This document shows positions 51,985-62,407 of a stretch of 64,000 bases of DNA, piece by piece. The notes under the pieces are model-generated. The model saw only the letters and a program-made list of their open reading frames with translations, was not told where the DNA came from and did not search any database. The first letter of the stretch is position 1. The number at the start of each line of letters is the position of its first letter. The position numbers were made by a program, and so were the translations under genes. This stretch comes from Pragia fontium DSM 5563 = ATCC 49100 (GTDB taxonomy: Bacteria; Pseudomonadota; Gammaproteobacteria; Enterobacterales; Enterobacteriaceae), in the NCBI RefSeq assembly GCF_900112475.1, contig NZ_FOLW01000005.1, forward strand, positions 62,001 through 126,000, in the 5' to 3' direction.

Positions 51985-52063
51985 TGCGCTGAAAATCAGA
52001 TGGCGTAGTTTTTATATAGGCTGATTTTATGAAGTTTCACAATATAAATGCATGGATGTACGT

Positions 52064-52558
52064 ATGTTGAATTGGGTTGACTATGTCATTATTGGTGTTA
52101 TTGGCTTTTCAGTACTGGTCAGCCTGATTCGCGGATTTGTTCGCGAGGCTTTGTCGTTAGTGACTTGGGTAGCAGCGTTCTTTGTTGCCAGTCAGTTTTA
52201 CCCATATCTAACGGTTTACTTTACCCAGTTTCAGGATGAACTGGTACGTAATGGAATCGCTATTGCCGCGCTATTTATTGCGACGCTGATTGTGGGCGCT
52301 ATTGTTAACTATGTGATCGGATCGCTGGTAAAACATACTGGCCTTTCAGGTACTGACCGCGTTTTAGGCATCTGTTTTGGTGCATTGCGTGGCGCCCTGA
52401 TTGTGGCAGCACTACTGTTTTTCCTAGACTCGTTTACATCGTTCTCACATAGTTCAGACTGGGCTCAATCCCAGCTAATCCCGCAGTTTAGCCATATTAT
52501 CAAGTGGTTCTTTGACTACTTGCAGAGTTCGTCGAGTTTCTTGCCGCACACTATGTAA
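52064..52558 (+). CDS. cvpA: Colicin V production / purine operon membrane protein CvpA
   Basis: I prefer ATG 52064 (MLNWVDYVIIGVIGFSVLVSL), which aligns with E. coli CvpA. An ATG four codons earlier at 52052 is possible. The 164-residue inner-membrane protein has four helices and the conserved LIRGFVREALSLVTW, SGTDRVLGICFGALRG and DYLQSSSSFLP. It is co-transcribed with purF from the PurR-controlled promoter. Confidence 0.95.
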   Translation: MLNWVDYVIIGVIGFSVLVSLIRGFVREALSLVTWVAAFFVASQFYPYLTVYFTQFQDELVRNGIAIAALFIATLIVGAIVNYVIGSLVKHTGLSGTDRVLGICFGALRGALIVAALLFFLDSFTSFSHSSDWAQSQLIPQFSHIIKWFFDYLQSSSSFLPHTM

Positions 52559-52609
52559 TAGCATGATTGTTAGATGGGCGTGCGGTGATACTGATGAGGA
52601 AAAGACAAC

Positions 52610-54127
52610 ATGTGCGGTATTGTCGGTATTGTTGGTTTTACGCCCGTTAACCAATCCATCTATGATGCGCTTACAGTGCTTCAGCACCGTGGGCAAGATG
52701 CAGCAGGGATTGTAACGATAGATGCAAATAATAGTTTTCGTTTAAGAAAGGCCAACGGACTGGTAAAAGATGTGTTCGAAATGCGGCATATGCAGCGTTT
52801 GCAAGGCAATATGGGCATCGGCCACGTTCGCTATCCTACTGCTGGAGGCTCCAGCGCTTCTGAAGCGCAGCCATTCTACGTTAACTCCCCTTACGGTATC
52901 TCTCTGGCCCATAATGGTAATCTGACCAATACCCATGAATTGAAACAGAAGATGTTTGAAGTGGCTCGTCGCCATATCAATACCACTTCTGATTCTGAAG
53001 TATTGCTGAATATTCTGGCCAGTGAACTGGATAACTTTCGCCATTACCCCTTAACGGCGGAAGATATTTTTACCTCAGTGCGTAATACTCATAAGATGAT
53101 TCGTGGCGCGTATGCTTGTGTGGCGATGATTATTGGTCACGGTATGCTGGCATTTCGCGATCCTAATGGCATTCGTCCGCTAGTTATTGGTAAACGTAAG
53201 CTAGAGGATAACCGTGTTGAGTATATGGTGGCATCAGAAAGCGTCGCGTTAGATACATTGGGCTTTGAGTTCCTTCGCGATGTCGAGCCGGGAGAGGCTA
53301 TCTACGTCACTGAGCAAGGGCAATTGTTTACTCAACAATGTGCCGACAATCCTGAAAGCCACCCTTGTCTGTTTGAGTACGTTTATTTTGCTCGACCGGA
53401 TTCATTTATCGATAAAATTTCGGTATACAGCGCTCGTGTGCGTATGGGGAAAACGCTGGGAGAGAAAATTGCCCGTGAATGGGACGATTTAGATATCGAT
53501 GTGGTGATTCCTATCCCAGAAACATCGTGTGATATTGCGCTGGAGATTGCGCGTATTCTTGATAAACCTTATCGTCAGGGCTTTGTGAAGAATCGCTATG
53601 TTGGTCGTACTTTTATTATGCCCGGCCAACAGGCGCGTAAACAGTCAGTTCGCCGTAAATTGAATGCCAATCGTGCAGAGTTCCGTGATAAGAATGTCCT
53701 GCTGGTGGATGATTCCATTGTGCGCGGTACCACATCTGAACAGATTGTTGAAATGGCAAGAGAAGCGGGGGCGAAGAAGGTTTATCTGGCTTCGGCTGCG
53801 CCAGAAGTGCGTTTTCCTAACGTTTACGGTATTGATATGCCAAGCGCTAATGAACTGATTGCACATGGTCGGGAAGTGGCGGAGATTAATGCGATTATCG
53901 GTGCTGATGCGTTGATTTTCCAAGATCTTGATGATTTGATCGAGGCAGTTCGCGATGATAACCACGATATTGAGCAGTTTGAGTGTTCAGTATTTGACGG
54001 TATCTATGTGACAAAAGATATCGATCAGAATTATCTCGATTATCTTGATACATTGCGTAGCGACGATACTAAAGTGGATACCGAACAGCACAATGCTGAA
54101 AATCTGGAGTTGTATAACGAAGGGTAA
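52610..54127 (+). CDS. purF: Amidophosphoribosyltransferase
   Basis: The 505-residue enzyme has an N-terminal Ntn glutaminase with Cys2 ([21 protein letters not shown]) and a PRTase domain with the PRPP motif [18 protein letters not shown]. It makes 5-phosphoribosylamine, the first committed step of purine synthesis. The length equals that of E. coli PurF. It lies 51 bases after cvpA and is followed by a terminator. Confidence 0.98.
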   Translation: MCGIVGIVGFTPVNQSIYDALTVLQHRGQDAAGIVTIDANNSFRLRKANGLVKDVFEMRHMQRLQGNMGIGHVRYPTAGGSSASEAQPFYVNSPYGISLAHNGNLTNTHELKQKMFEVARRHINTTSDSEVLLNILASELDNFRHYPLTAEDIFTSVRNTHKMIRGAYACVAMIIGHGMLAFRDPNGIRPLVIGKRKLEDNRVEYMVASESVALDTLGFEFLRDVEPGEAIYVTEQGQLFTQQCADNPESHPCLFEYVYFARPDSFIDKISVYSARVRMGKTLGEKIAREWDDLDIDVVIPIPETSCDIALEIARILDKPYRQGFVKNRYVGRTFIMPGQQARKQSVRRKLNANRAEFRDKNVLLVDDSIVRGTTSEQIVEMAREAGAKKVYLASAAPEVRFPNVYGIDMPSANELIAHGREVAEINAIIGADALIFQDLDDLIEAVRDDNHDIEQFECSVFDGIYVTKDIDQNYLDYLDTLRSDDTKVDTEQHNAENLELYNEG

Positions 54128-54145
54128 ATCGTTCTCTGCTAAACT

Positions 54146-54179
54146 GTGCCGGGGTGAATGATTCAGTCCGGCATTTTTA
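54146..54179 (+). terminator. Rho-independent terminator of purF
   Basis: TGCCGG (54147-54152) pairs with CCGGCA (54168-54173), followed by TTTTTATTG. It lies about 20 bases after the purF stop. Confidence 0.8.
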
Positions 54180-54260
54180 TTGCTGTTTGATTATGATTGA
54201 TTAACCTTAATGATTGCGGCACAGTCTTCCATTATCAGCGAATGCAAAAGAGTCTTTATC

Positions 54261-54833
54261 ATGAAACGTTTAATTATCGGCATTTCTGGTGCCAGCGGTG
54301 CGATTTATGGCATTCGTTTATTGCAGATACTGCAAAATTGCCCGGAGGTTGAAACTCATTTGATCGTGAGTAATGCCGCGCGCCAAACGCTGGCGTTGGA
54401 AACGGATTTCAGCCTGAAGGATGTCACATCGTTGGCTTCGGTGGTGCATGATGTTCGTGATATTGCTGCATCCGTTTCATCTGGCTCGTTCCGCTGTCAT
54501 GGAATGGTTATTTTACCGTGTTCAATGAAAACCCTGTCGGCCATTGTTAACAGTTATACCGATGACCTATTAAGCCGAGCGGCTGACGTAGCGTTGAAAG
54601 AGAGAAAACCGCTGGTATTGTGCGTGAGAGAAACCCCGCTACACCTTGGACACCTGCGCTTAATGACTCAGGCCGCCGAGCTGGGGGCGGTGATTATGCC
54701 TCCGGTACCGGCTTTCTATCATCGCCCTGAAAGCATCATGGATATTGTTGATCAGACGATTAACCGGGTGTTAGATCAGTTTGATATTCAGTTGGAGCAG
54801 GACCTGTTTAAACGCTGGCAGGGTAAGTCTTGA
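54261..54833 (+). CDS. ubiX: Flavin prenyltransferase UbiX
   Basis: ATG 54261 (MKRLIIGISGASGAIYGIRLLQIL) matches the family start. An in-frame ATG 17 codons upstream is rejected. The 190-residue protein has the FMN-binding GISGASGAIYG and LVLCVRETPLHLGHLRLMTQAAELGAVIMPP. It makes prenylated FMN for the UbiD decarboxylase of ubiquinone synthesis. In E. coli argT-hisJQMP lie beyond it; here an 807-base repeat-rich gap follows. Confidence 0.96.
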   Translation: MKRLIIGISGASGAIYGIRLLQILQNCPEVETHLIVSNAARQTLALETDFSLKDVTSLASVVHDVRDIAASVSSGSFRCHGMVILPCSMKTLSAIVNSYTDDLLSRAADVALKERKPLVLCVRETPLHLGHLRLMTQAAELGAVIMPPVPAFYHRPESIMDIVDQTINRVLDQFDIQLEQDLFKRWQGKS

Positions 54834-55640
54834 TGGTTAATCAAGAAATTAAATGTGTTGCGTGATTAAAAAGGGCAGATCCCAGCTTTCACTGGGATAA
54901 CGATATCAGTGCTATAGGTAGACCTGAATGGATAAGCTGAGCCATTATGCCCGCCACTTCCGCCACTTCCGCCACTTCCGCCACTCTCATTATTCCCATA
55001 GCTTCCAGTCATTCCGGCGAAAGCCGGAATCTGGGTTTTAGCCTAATAGCAGCGGGTAGTCTAAGGACAGATCCCAGCTTTCGCTCTGAGGAATTCCCAG
55101 AAAAATAAACATGAATTCTTAACTATGATTTATATTGTCATTCCCGCATTTATACCGTCATCCCTGCGAAAGCGGGGACCTCGTTCTTAAGCCAAGCGTT
55201 GTCGTTAAGCTAAAACATTAGATGATTCGCTGCGCTCCCCTTCGGGCCATTCGCTATGCGAATGTTTGCTACGCCTGCGGCTACGCGTTCCGGTTTTCAC
55301 CGGAACGACGAAGGGGGGAATGCGAGCATATTCTGAATGAGTCACTAATAAGTGGAATAAATCGCTCACAAAATACCCACTTTAATCCTTTGAATCCCCA
55401 AAGAAAAAATTTCTGGGGATTCATCAGAGCTTTCGCTGGGATGACAATATGAGTACTGTGGGGAGACTTGAATGGATAAGCTGAGTCATTATCGCCCGCC
55501 ACTTTCGCTACTCTCATTACTCCCATCACCCCTGTCATTCCGGCGAAAGCCGGAATCTGGGTTTTAGCTTAATAGCAACGGATAGCCTAAGAGCAAATCC
55601 CAGCTTTCACCGGGATGACGAAATGAACACCGACCTTGCT
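54834..55640. repeat. Composite palindromic repeat cluster A between ubiX and yfcH
   Basis: The gap holds copies of an 85-90 bp element whose ends are inverted hairpins: ATTCCGGC-GAAA-GCCGGAAT at 55011-55030 and 55537-55556 (left ends), and ATCCCAGCTTTCACCGGGAT at 55597-55616, with similar right ends near 54880-54898 and 55424-55440. Between elements a conserved linker recurs (CTGAATGGATAAGCTGA at about 54924-54940; CTTGAATGGATAAGCTGA at about 55468-55485). The first linker contains four tandem nine-base CCGCCACTT-type units at 54951-54986. A more degenerate set lies at 55138-55310. There is no transposase. The last copy ends about 20 bases from the yfcH stop. Confidence 0.85.
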
Positions 55641-56543
55641 TTACTTATTCTGGAAAAGATTCTCAAACGCCTTATCCAGCTCCGTAAATTCAAAACGATA
55701 GCCCGCATTCTCCAGACGTTTCGGCAGCGCTCGCTGACCAGTAAGCACCAAAACAGCCGATTCCCCCATCAGAAGACGAATTACAAATGCAGGGGTACGG
55801 AAGAAGTGGGGTCGGTCGATAGCCGATGTGAGTAGATCGGTGAATAGCTCATTATGTACCGGATAAGGTGAAACCATATTAAATGGGCCTTCAAGACCGG
55901 GAGTGGTGAGCAAAAATATGATGGCACCCACCATGTCGTTAATATGAATCCACGGCATATACTGCAAACCTGAACCCAGAGGGCCACCTAAGCCAATTTT
56001 AAAAATGGGTAGCATTTTGGCTAATGCTCCCCCTTCAGTAGAGAGCACAATACCGGTACGTATCAGACAGACCCGGGTGCGCGGGCTTTTGGCCAGCAAG
56101 GCTTCCTCTTCCCAACGTTGGCATAGGGTATGGGTAAACTCAGGGTGGGGGCTGTCATCTTCGGTTACTACGCTTTGCCCCTGATTACCGTAATAGCCTA
56201 CCGCAGAGCCAGAAATAAACACCGATGGTGGATTTTCACTTTGGGTAATTAATTTGCTGAGTTGAGCGGTCAACTGCCAACGACTGTTACACAGGCGTGT
56301 TTTTTGTGCACTGGTCCAGCGTTTATCGGCAATAGGCTCACCAGCAAGGTTAATGACGGCATCAAATCCATCCAGTGAATTTAGAGTATCCAGCGAATCC
56401 AGATAATTAACGCTATCATCAAAAAGGGTGTGAGCATGCAGCGGATTACGGCTGAGGACAGTAATGCGATGAGACTGCAATAGCAGGTTTTTCGTCAGAT
56501 GGCGACCAATGAGTCCTGTGGCACCTGTGATCAGTATATGCAT
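55641..56543 (-). CDS. yfcH: TIGR01777-family NAD(P)-binding epimerase-like protein YfcH
   Basis: The 300-residue protein begins [21 protein letters not shown] with a Rossmann GATGLIG motif and contains [28 protein letters not shown] and FNMVSPYPV, typical of YfcH. The function is unknown; it is an extended-SDR family. A short local repeat ([12 protein letters not shown] at about 49-60) is not in E. coli YfcH. In E. coli folX, yfcG and yfcF lie between yfcH and yfcE; here they are absent. Confidence 0.93.
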   Translation of the reverse strand: MHILITGATGLIGRHLTKNLLLQSHRITVLSRNPLHAHTLFDDSVNYLDSLDTLNSLDGFDAVINLAGEPIADKRWTSAQKTRLCNSRWQLTAQLSKLITQSENPPSVFISGSAVGYYGNQGQSVVTEDDSPHPEFTHTLCQRWEEEALLAKSPRTRVCLIRTGIVLSTEGGALAKMLPIFKIGLGGPLGSGLQYMPWIHINDMVGAIIFLLTTPGLEGPFNMVSPYPVHNELFTDLLTSAIDRPHFFRTPAFVIRLLMGESAVLVLTGQRALPKRLENAGYRFEFTELDKAFENLFQNK

Positions 56544-56947
56544 GAGGGAACTCCTAAAGCAGTCATAAGCAATGAAACCGTCTTGTCTGTATTGATAATA
56601 ATAGCGGATAGTTAGCGTAAAATACTCCTTTTGCTCACAACTTTATTTTTTAACCTGATCATTGCTCGTTAATCTGTATTTTTGTGCAATGATGATCGAT
56701 CGCTGCTGATTAAGGTAATGGTGCTTTTGGCCGCGAATTGAGGGGGGGGACCTCATTTTGGCGCTGTTCATGCCATAAACGTCTGAGACAAACCGATTCG
56801 CTTAGTTTCTCCTTAATGCCATTATGTATATTATGACGAGATAAGATGATTTTTATGCAGTAGAATGCGCTGACTTAGGTCCTTTTTATCAAGCGATTAA
56901 TCATAAAATATTAACCCAAATTCACTTCATACTTGGGGTCATGACCA
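56544..56947. other. Gene-free region between divergent yfcH and yfcE
   Basis: These 404 bases are AT-rich, with a G8 run near 56743-56750. They must contain promoters in both directions, but I see no clear operator. Deletion of folX-yfcG-yfcF relative to E. coli could be centred here. No coding sequence is supported. Confidence 0.3.
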
Positions 56948-57493
56948 ATGAAACTGATGTTTGCTTCTGATTTACATGGTTCTTTATCTGCTACTCATCA
57001 GGTATTAGAGCGGTTTGAGCATTCAGGTGCCGGCTGGTTAATTTTATTGGGGGATTTGCTTTATCACGGGCCACGTAACCCATTGCCGGATAGCTATAAT
57101 CCGGCAGAAGTGGCACTGCAACTTAATCGGTTTGCTGATAGAATTGTTGCGGTTCGTGGGAATTGTGATAGTGAAGTTGACCAAATGCTATTAAACTTCC
57201 CTATAGAGGCAACATGGCAACAGGTATTGCTCAACGAGCGGCGCTTGTTTTTGACCCATGGCCATCACTATTACCCTGATAAACTTCCTCCGCTACGTGC
57301 CGGGGATGTTTTTGTTTATGGGCATACACATATCCCGCAGGCCGAAAAGCGGCAGGATGTTTATCTATTTAATCCGGGGTCTGCCAGTTTACCGAAAGGT
57401 GGATACCCAGCAAGTTTTGGTATGTTGAGGGATGGGGAACTGCAAGTGTTGAGTTTGCAGCACGCGGAACCCATTGTTCAGGCATCGTTATAA
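56948..57493 (+). CDS. yfcE: Metallophosphodiesterase YfcE
   Basis: The 181-residue calcineurin-like phosphoesterase shows all metal motifs: ASDLHGS (8-14 region), LLGDLLYHG, VRGNCDSEVD, LTHGHHYYPD and YGHTHIP. E. coli YfcE has Mn-dependent phosphodiesterase activity in vitro; the natural substrate is unknown. It is followed 14 bases later by yfcD, probably as an operon. Confidence 0.94.
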   Translation: MKLMFASDLHGSLSATHQVLERFEHSGAGWLILLGDLLYHGPRNPLPDSYNPAEVALQLNRFADRIVAVRGNCDSEVDQMLLNFPIEATWQQVLLNERRLFLTHGHHYYPDKLPPLRAGDVFVYGHTHIPQAEKRQDVYLFNPGSASLPKGGYPASFGMLRDGELQVLSLQHAEPIVQASL

Positions 57494-57507
57494 AAAGGCT
57501 TTCATAG

Positions 57508-58056
57508 ATGGAAGAACAAAACCAGACCGAACAGGTTGAGTGGGTCGATGTTGTTGATGAAAACAATAACGTGATGGCTCAAGTTACCCGTATGCAAATG
57601 AGAGAGAAAAACTTGCGCCACAGAGCCACCTATATTGTGGTTCATAATGGTATGGGAAGAATTTTGGTTCAGCGTCGTACTGATATAAAAGACTTCTATC
57701 CGGGATGGCTGGATGCGACTGCAGGCGGAGTGGTACAGCAGGGTGAAGATATGCTGGCATCGGCTCGTCGTGAAGCAGAAGAAGAGCTGGGGATTGCGGA
57801 TGTTCCTTTTGCCGACCATGGCACTTTTTATTACGAATCAGATAGCTGTATGGTTTGGGGATCGTTATTTAGCTGTGTGTCACACGGCCCGTTTGCCTTA
57901 CAGGAAGAAGAGATTGAAAGCGTACACTGGTTGACGCTGGAAGATATTCAGAGCCGAGCTGATGAATTTACGCCGGATTCGCTAAAAGCGCTGAATCTCT
58001 GGTTGACCCGAAATCCTGTACAACAGATGGAGCAGGAACAGGTCGAATCACAGTAA
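57508..58056 (+). CDS. yfcD: Nudix hydrolase YfcD
   Basis: The 182-residue protein has an N-terminal isopentenyl-isomerase-like segment ([17 protein letters not shown]) and a complete Nudix box starting [23 protein letters not shown] at about 73-95. The substrate is unknown. It is located after yfcE and convergent with pta, sharing a bidirectional terminator. Confidence 0.94.
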   Translation: MEEQNQTEQVEWVDVVDENNNVMAQVTRMQMREKNLRHRATYIVVHNGMGRILVQRRTDIKDFYPGWLDATAGGVVQQGEDMLASARREAEEELGIADVPFADHGTFYYESDSCMVWGSLFSCVSHGPFALQEEEIESVHWLTLEDIQSRADEFTPDSLKALNLWLTRNPVQQMEQEQVESQ

Positions 58057-58087
58057 ATTAATCAGGCTAACGTTCTATTCGGTCATA

Positions 58088-58124
58088 AAAAATGCCGGGC
58101 TCTTTATCAGAGCCCGGCATTTTT
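58088..58124. terminator. Bidirectional terminator between yfcD and pta
   Basis: GCCGGGCTCT (58094-58103) and AGAGCCCGGC (58109-58118) form a perfect ten-pair stem with a five-base loop, flanked by an A-run on the left and a T-run on the right. It therefore works as a Rho-independent terminator in both directions. Confidence 0.95.
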
Positions 58125-58141
58125 ATGCCTGCAATAGCAGA

Positions 58142-60289
58142 TTAGTTCTGGTTCTGTGCAGCCTGAATAGCCGTCAGTGCGATGGTATACACGATATCGT
58201 CAACCAGTGCACCGCGAGATAAGTCGTTCACTGGCTTGCGCATACCTTGTAACATCGGACCGATAGAAACCAAATCAGCAGAACGCTGAACGGCTTTATA
58301 AGTGGTGTTACCGGTGTTCAGGTCAGGGAAGATAAATACGGTCGCTTTACCGGCAACTGGAGAATTAGGTGCCTTAGAGCGGGCAACATCTTCCATAATG
58401 GCGGCGTCATACTGTAACGGACCATCAATCACCAGGTCAGGACGTTTTTCCTGAGCCAGACGGGTTGCTTCACGGACTTTATCAACATCACTACCGGTAC
58501 CGGAGTTGCCGGTAGAGTAGGAGATCATGGCGACGCGAGGATCAACACCAAAAGCAGCGGCGGAGTCAGCGGACTGAATAGCAATTTCAGCCAGTTGCTC
58601 TGCGGTTGGATCTGGATTAATCGCACAGTCACCGTAAACCAGAACCTGTTCAGGTAGCAGCATGAAGAAGATAGAAGAAACTAGTGAGCTTCCCGGTGCT
58701 GTTTTAATTAACTGTAGCGGTGGGCGGATGGTGTTAGCGGTGGTATGAACAGCACCGGAAACCAGACCGTCAACTTCGCTCTGTTCCAGCATTAGAGTGC
58801 CCAGAACCACGTTATCTTGCAGTTGCTCACGGGCAACTACCTCGGTCATCCCTTTACTCTTACGCAGTTCCACTAAACGAGGAACATAACGCTCGCGGAC
58901 TTCTGCCGGATCAACGATTTCTACGCCTTTACCCAGCTCAACGCCTTGCGCTTCAGCAACGCGCTTAACTTCTTCCGGATTACCCAATAGGATACATTGC
59001 GCAATACCACGCTCTGCACAGATAGCTGCAGCTTTGATGGTACGCGGCTCATCACCTTCAGGTAAAACGACGCGTTTACCGGCTTTACGTGCCAGCTCTG
59101 TGAGCTGATAACGGAAGGCAGGAGGAGACATGCGGCGGGAACCTTCAGAGTTAGCCGTCAGCGTATCAATCCACTCGCTATTGATGTGGCTGGCAATATA
59201 ATCCTGTGATAATTCAATACGCTCATGGTCATCTGCTGGTGCTTCCAGACTGAAGCTTTGCAGTGACAGAGAGGTCTGCCAAGTATTGGTGTTCACCATA
59301 AATACCGGTAGGCCAGTTTCAAACGCTTGTTCACATAGTTTGTGTATGCGTTCGTCAATTTCATAGTCGCCGGTTAACAGAATCGCACCGATCTCTACGC
59401 CGTTCATTGCAGCTAAGCAAGCTGAAACCAGAACGTCAGGGCGATCGGCAGAGGTTACTAACAGTGAACCTGGACGGAAGTGCATCAGCATATTTGGAAT
59501 GCTACGAGCACAGAAAGTGACGCTCTTGATACGACGAGTACGAATTTGACCTTCGTTAATGATACGAGCTTTAAGGTGATGAGCCATATCAATAGCACGG
59601 GTAGCAATCAGATCCAGATTCCACGGGATGCAGCCTAAAATTGGCAGCGTAGAATTAGTAAATAATTGTGCCGTATCTACAACGGTGATCGGCTGTTTAG
59701 CCGATGAATCGTCAAACATTTCTGACAGGTCAGGGCGAGTACGGCCTTGTTCATCAACCGGAGCATTCAGTTTATTGATAATAACGCCGGTAATGTTTTC
59801 GTTTTTATTGCCGCCGAAGTTGGAACGGGCTAATTCAATGCGTTCTTTTAACTGCGCCGGAGAATCATTACCTAATGCCATAACGAACACAATTTCTGCG
59901 CCCAGCGTTTTAGCAATTTCATAGTTTAGTGCATTAGCAAACTGGTGCTGGTGAGTGGGCACTAAACCTTCAATAAGTATCACTTCAGAATTTTTGGCAC
60001 ATTCCTGGTAACGTTCAACAATCGTTTCCATCAGGACGTCTTGTTTATTGCTACCCAGCAGGCTTTCCACCTGACTCATGCTTAACGGCTGTGCGGTAAC
60101 CGCATTCGAATTGGCACGAAGAATTGTAGTGGTTTGGTCTGGCACATCAGAACCAGAACGGGATTGGGCTACTGGCTTAAAGACGCCTAAACGGACACCT
60201 TTGCGCTCCATAGCGCGAACGACACCTAGGCTAACACTGGTCAGCCCGACGCTGGTGCCGGTAGGGATTAACATAATGGTACGAGACAC
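58142..60289 (-). CDS. pta: Phosphate acetyltransferase
   Basis: The 715-residue long-form Pta has an N-terminal P-loop-like, dethiobiotin-synthetase-related domain ([18 protein letters not shown]), a DRTGG middle domain and the catalytic C-terminal PTA domain ([37 protein letters not shown]). It interconverts acetyl-CoA and acetyl phosphate. It follows ackA, 71 bases away, on the minus strand. Confidence 0.97.
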   Translation of the reverse strand: MSRTIMLIPTGTSVGLTSVSLGVVRAMERKGVRLGVFKPVAQSRSGSDVPDQTTTILRANSNAVTAQPLSMSQVESLLGSNKQDVLMETIVERYQECAKNSEVILIEGLVPTHQHQFANALNYEIAKTLGAEIVFVMALGNDSPAQLKERIELARSNFGGNKNENITGVIINKLNAPVDEQGRTRPDLSEMFDDSSAKQPITVVDTAQLFTNSTLPILGCIPWNLDLIATRAIDMAHHLKARIINEGQIRTRRIKSVTFCARSIPNMLMHFRPGSLLVTSADRPDVLVSACLAAMNGVEIGAILLTGDYEIDERIHKLCEQAFETGLPVFMVNTNTWQTSLSLQSFSLEAPADDHERIELSQDYIASHINSEWIDTLTANSEGSRRMSPPAFRYQLTELARKAGKRVVLPEGDEPRTIKAAAICAERGIAQCILLGNPEEVKRVAEAQGVELGKGVEIVDPAEVRERYVPRLVELRKSKGMTEVVAREQLQDNVVLGTLMLEQSEVDGLVSGAVHTTANTIRPPLQLIKTAPGSSLVSSIFFMLLPEQVLVYGDCAINPDPTAEQLAEIAIQSADSAAAFGVDPRVAMISYSTGNSGTGSDVDKVREATRLAQEKRPDLVIDGPLQYDAAIMEDVARSKAPNSPVAGKATVFIFPDLNTGNTTYKAVQRSADLVSIGPMLQGMRKPVNDLSRGALVDDIVYTIALTAIQAAQNQN

Positions 60290-60325
60290 GACTAAACCTC
60301 TTTTAGGTTATGCTTTCGTCAAAAC

Positions 60326-60353
60326 AACACCGCCAGCATGAGCTGACGGTGTT
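60326..60353 (-). terminator. Hairpin between ackA and pta
   Basis: On the minus strand AACACCGTCAGC pairs with GCTGGCGGTGTT with one mismatch, followed by GTTTTG. It lies eight bases after the ackA stop and probably attenuates read-through into pta or stabilises the ackA mRNA end. Confidence 0.6.
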
Positions 60354-60360
60354 ATTGTTT

Positions 60361-61563
60361 TTACGCTGTAAGACGGGAGGCGTCTTGAGCGATAACTAAT
60401 TCTTCGTTAGTTGGAATGATTAATGCAGCACGGGTACCGTCTTTAGCAATGTTACCTGATTTGCCAAAACGGGCAGCCAAGTTACGGTCATGGTCAATAT
60501 CAAAGCCTAACAGGGCTAATTTACCTAAGGCTAATTCGCGAACCATTGCCGCATTTTCGCCAATACCACCGGTAAAGATAACGGCATCCAGACGACCATC
60601 CATCAATGCGCAGTAAGCACCGATATATTTAGCTAAACGATGGCAGAATACGTCCATAGCACGCTTAGCGTCTTCTTTGTCTGCATAGTTATCTTCAACA
60701 TAACGACAGTCGCTGGTTACTTCGGTCAGGCCTTGTAAACCAGATTCTTTGTTCAGCATGGTGTTGATCTGTTCCATGCTCATTCCCATTACATCGTATA
60801 AATGGAAAATGATCGCTGGATCGATATCACCGCTGCGAGTACCCATGACCAAACCTTCCAGCGGAGTCAGACCCATAGAAGTATCAACACATTCACCGTT
60901 ACGGATAGCGGAAACTGAACCACCGTTACCTAAGTGACAGGTAATCACGTTCAATTCTTCTACCGGCTTGTTCAGCATTTTGGCTGCTTCACGGCTAACG
61001 TAGTAGTGGCTGGTACCGTGGAAGCCATAGCGACGGATACCGTGCTCTTTGTACAGGCTATACGGTAGAGCATACAGATAAGATTCTGCAGGCATTGTTT
61101 GATGGAAGGCAGTGTCAAAAACGGCCACGTTTTTATTTTTAAGGGCAGGGAACGCTTTGAATGCTTCTTCAATACCGATTAAACCAGCCGGATTATGCAG
61201 AGGCGCAAATGGCGCAGCAGCCTGGATACCTTTCAACACATCCGCGTTGATAACGGCTGATTGAGTGAACTGCTCTCCGCCGTGTACGATACGGTGGCCA
61301 ATAGCCGTCAGGTTGTTTGACAGTTCCGGTTTTTGAGCCAGAATAGTATTAACAATGAAATTCAGAGCTTCGCTGTGTGCCGCACCAGCTCCAAGGGCTT
61401 CTTCGTGTTTACCGCCGTCCATTTTCCATTTAATACGGGCTTCTGGAAGGTTAAAACACTCGGCTAAACCAGAAAGGTGTTCTTCGCCATTGGCAGCATC
61501 AATGATGGCAAATTTCAGAGAAGAACTACCACAGTTAAGAACCAGAACCAGCTTACTCGACAT
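60361..61563 (-). CDS. ackA: Acetate kinase
   Basis: The 400-residue protein starts [21 protein letters not shown], with the phosphate/ATP motifs [42 protein letters not shown] and [14 protein letters not shown]. It converts acetyl phosphate and ADP to acetate and ATP. It is upstream of pta; the pair could drain acetyl units arising from pyruvate released by cysteine catabolism. Confidence 0.98.
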   Translation of the reverse strand: MSSKLVLVLNCGSSSLKFAIIDAANGEEHLSGLAECFNLPEARIKWKMDGGKHEEALGAGAAHSEALNFIVNTILAQKPELSNNLTAIGHRIVHGGEQFTQSAVINADVLKGIQAAAPFAPLHNPAGLIGIEEAFKAFPALKNKNVAVFDTAFHQTMPAESYLYALPYSLYKEHGIRRYGFHGTSHYYVSREAAKMLNKPVEELNVITCHLGNGGSVSAIRNGECVDTSMGLTPLEGLVMGTRSGDIDPAIIFHLYDVMGMSMEQINTMLNKESGLQGLTEVTSDCRYVEDNYADKEDAKRAMDVFCHRLAKYIGAYCALMDGRLDAVIFTGGIGENAAMVRELALGKLALLGFDIDHDRNLAARFGKSGNIAKDGTRAALIIPTNEELVIAQDASRLTA

Positions 61564-61954
61564 AAGAAGTACCTATTTTATTCGTGATTGGGAAAACAAA
61601 AGTAGGGCAAGCGTAGCATCACAATTATGGGCGAACCCTAAAAGCGATCGTTTGCTGCGTACCCGCGTATTGATCTTTATTATTGTACACAATTGCCTGA
61701 AGACAGGTTATTGGTAATTATTTATCCACAATAATTCGTAATCATAATACATGGCCGAAAGGCCGCTGCTAGGATAATGCCTGCCAGTGTAAAAGCAAAA
61801 CTGAAATGCAAAAAAAATTGATATTTATTAAACTACATCAAGTTTTTTATGCAAATGTTTTAAAATTTACGAAATTATTTGAAAGTGCATTATAATCCGG
61901 ATGGCGACATAATGTACATATTAGCGCGTTCTGAAATCAAAGGCGGCAAACAAA
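61564..61954. other. Intergenic region between divergent ackA and yfbV
   Basis: The 391-base AT-rich stretch includes TATAAT at 61891-61896, a plausible -10 for yfbV, about 60 bases before its ATG. TTGAT ... ATCAA near 61818-61842 has the halves of an FNR site but the wrong spacing. No gene is seen. Confidence 0.4.
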
Positions 61955-62407
61955 ATGTTACGTTCATCAGGTCCTATTCGTTGGGTGCAGATATTTCAAC
62001 GTGGGCAAACCTACATGAAGACATGGCCGAATGAAAAACGTTTGGCGGTAGTCTTTCCCGAAAACCGCATTACGACTGCAACGCGGTTTGGGGTACGTTT
62101 TATGCCACCCATCGCCATCTTTACTTTAGCATGGCAGATTGCAATGAATGGCCAACTTGGGCCAGCAATAGCCGCAGCTATTTTTGCCTGTAGCCTACCG
62201 ATGCAAGGACTATGGTGGTTGGGGAAACGATCCGTTTCCACTTTGCCACCAACGTTAAAGCAATGGTTTCATGAATTATGTGACAAACTGAATGAGGCGG
62301 GGCAGGAAATCGCACCGTTGGAGCAGGAACCTACCTATCAGCATTTGGCTGAACTACTAAACCACGCCTTTAAGCAGTTGGATAAAACCTTTCTGGATGA
62401 GCTTTAG
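61955..62407 (+). CDS. yfbV: Inner-membrane protein YfbV (UPF0208/DUF412)
   Basis: The 150-residue protein carries [17 protein letters not shown], two adjacent hydrophobic helices ([16 protein letters not shown] and [20 protein letters not shown]) and ends [13 protein letters not shown], as in E. coli YfbV. In E. coli it has been linked to insulation of the Ter macrodomain. It is followed by a repeat-rich gap of 732 bases rather than closely by yfbU. Confidence 0.94.
   Translation: MLRSSGPIRWVQIFQRGQTYMKTWPNEKRLAVVFPENRITTATRFGVRFMPPIAIFTLAWQIAMNGQLGPAIAAAIFACSLPMQGLWWLGKRSVSTLPPTLKQWFHELCDKLNEAGQEIAPLEQEPTYQHLAELLNHAFKQLDKTFLDEL

Noticed and set aside
55222-55538. Short open frames on both strands inside repeat cluster A
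   Set aside because: They consist of translated palindromic repeats, which stay open by composition.
61818-61842. TTGAT and ATCAA halves upstream of ackA/yfbV resembling an FNR site
   Set aside because: The halves are separated by about 15 bases instead of four.
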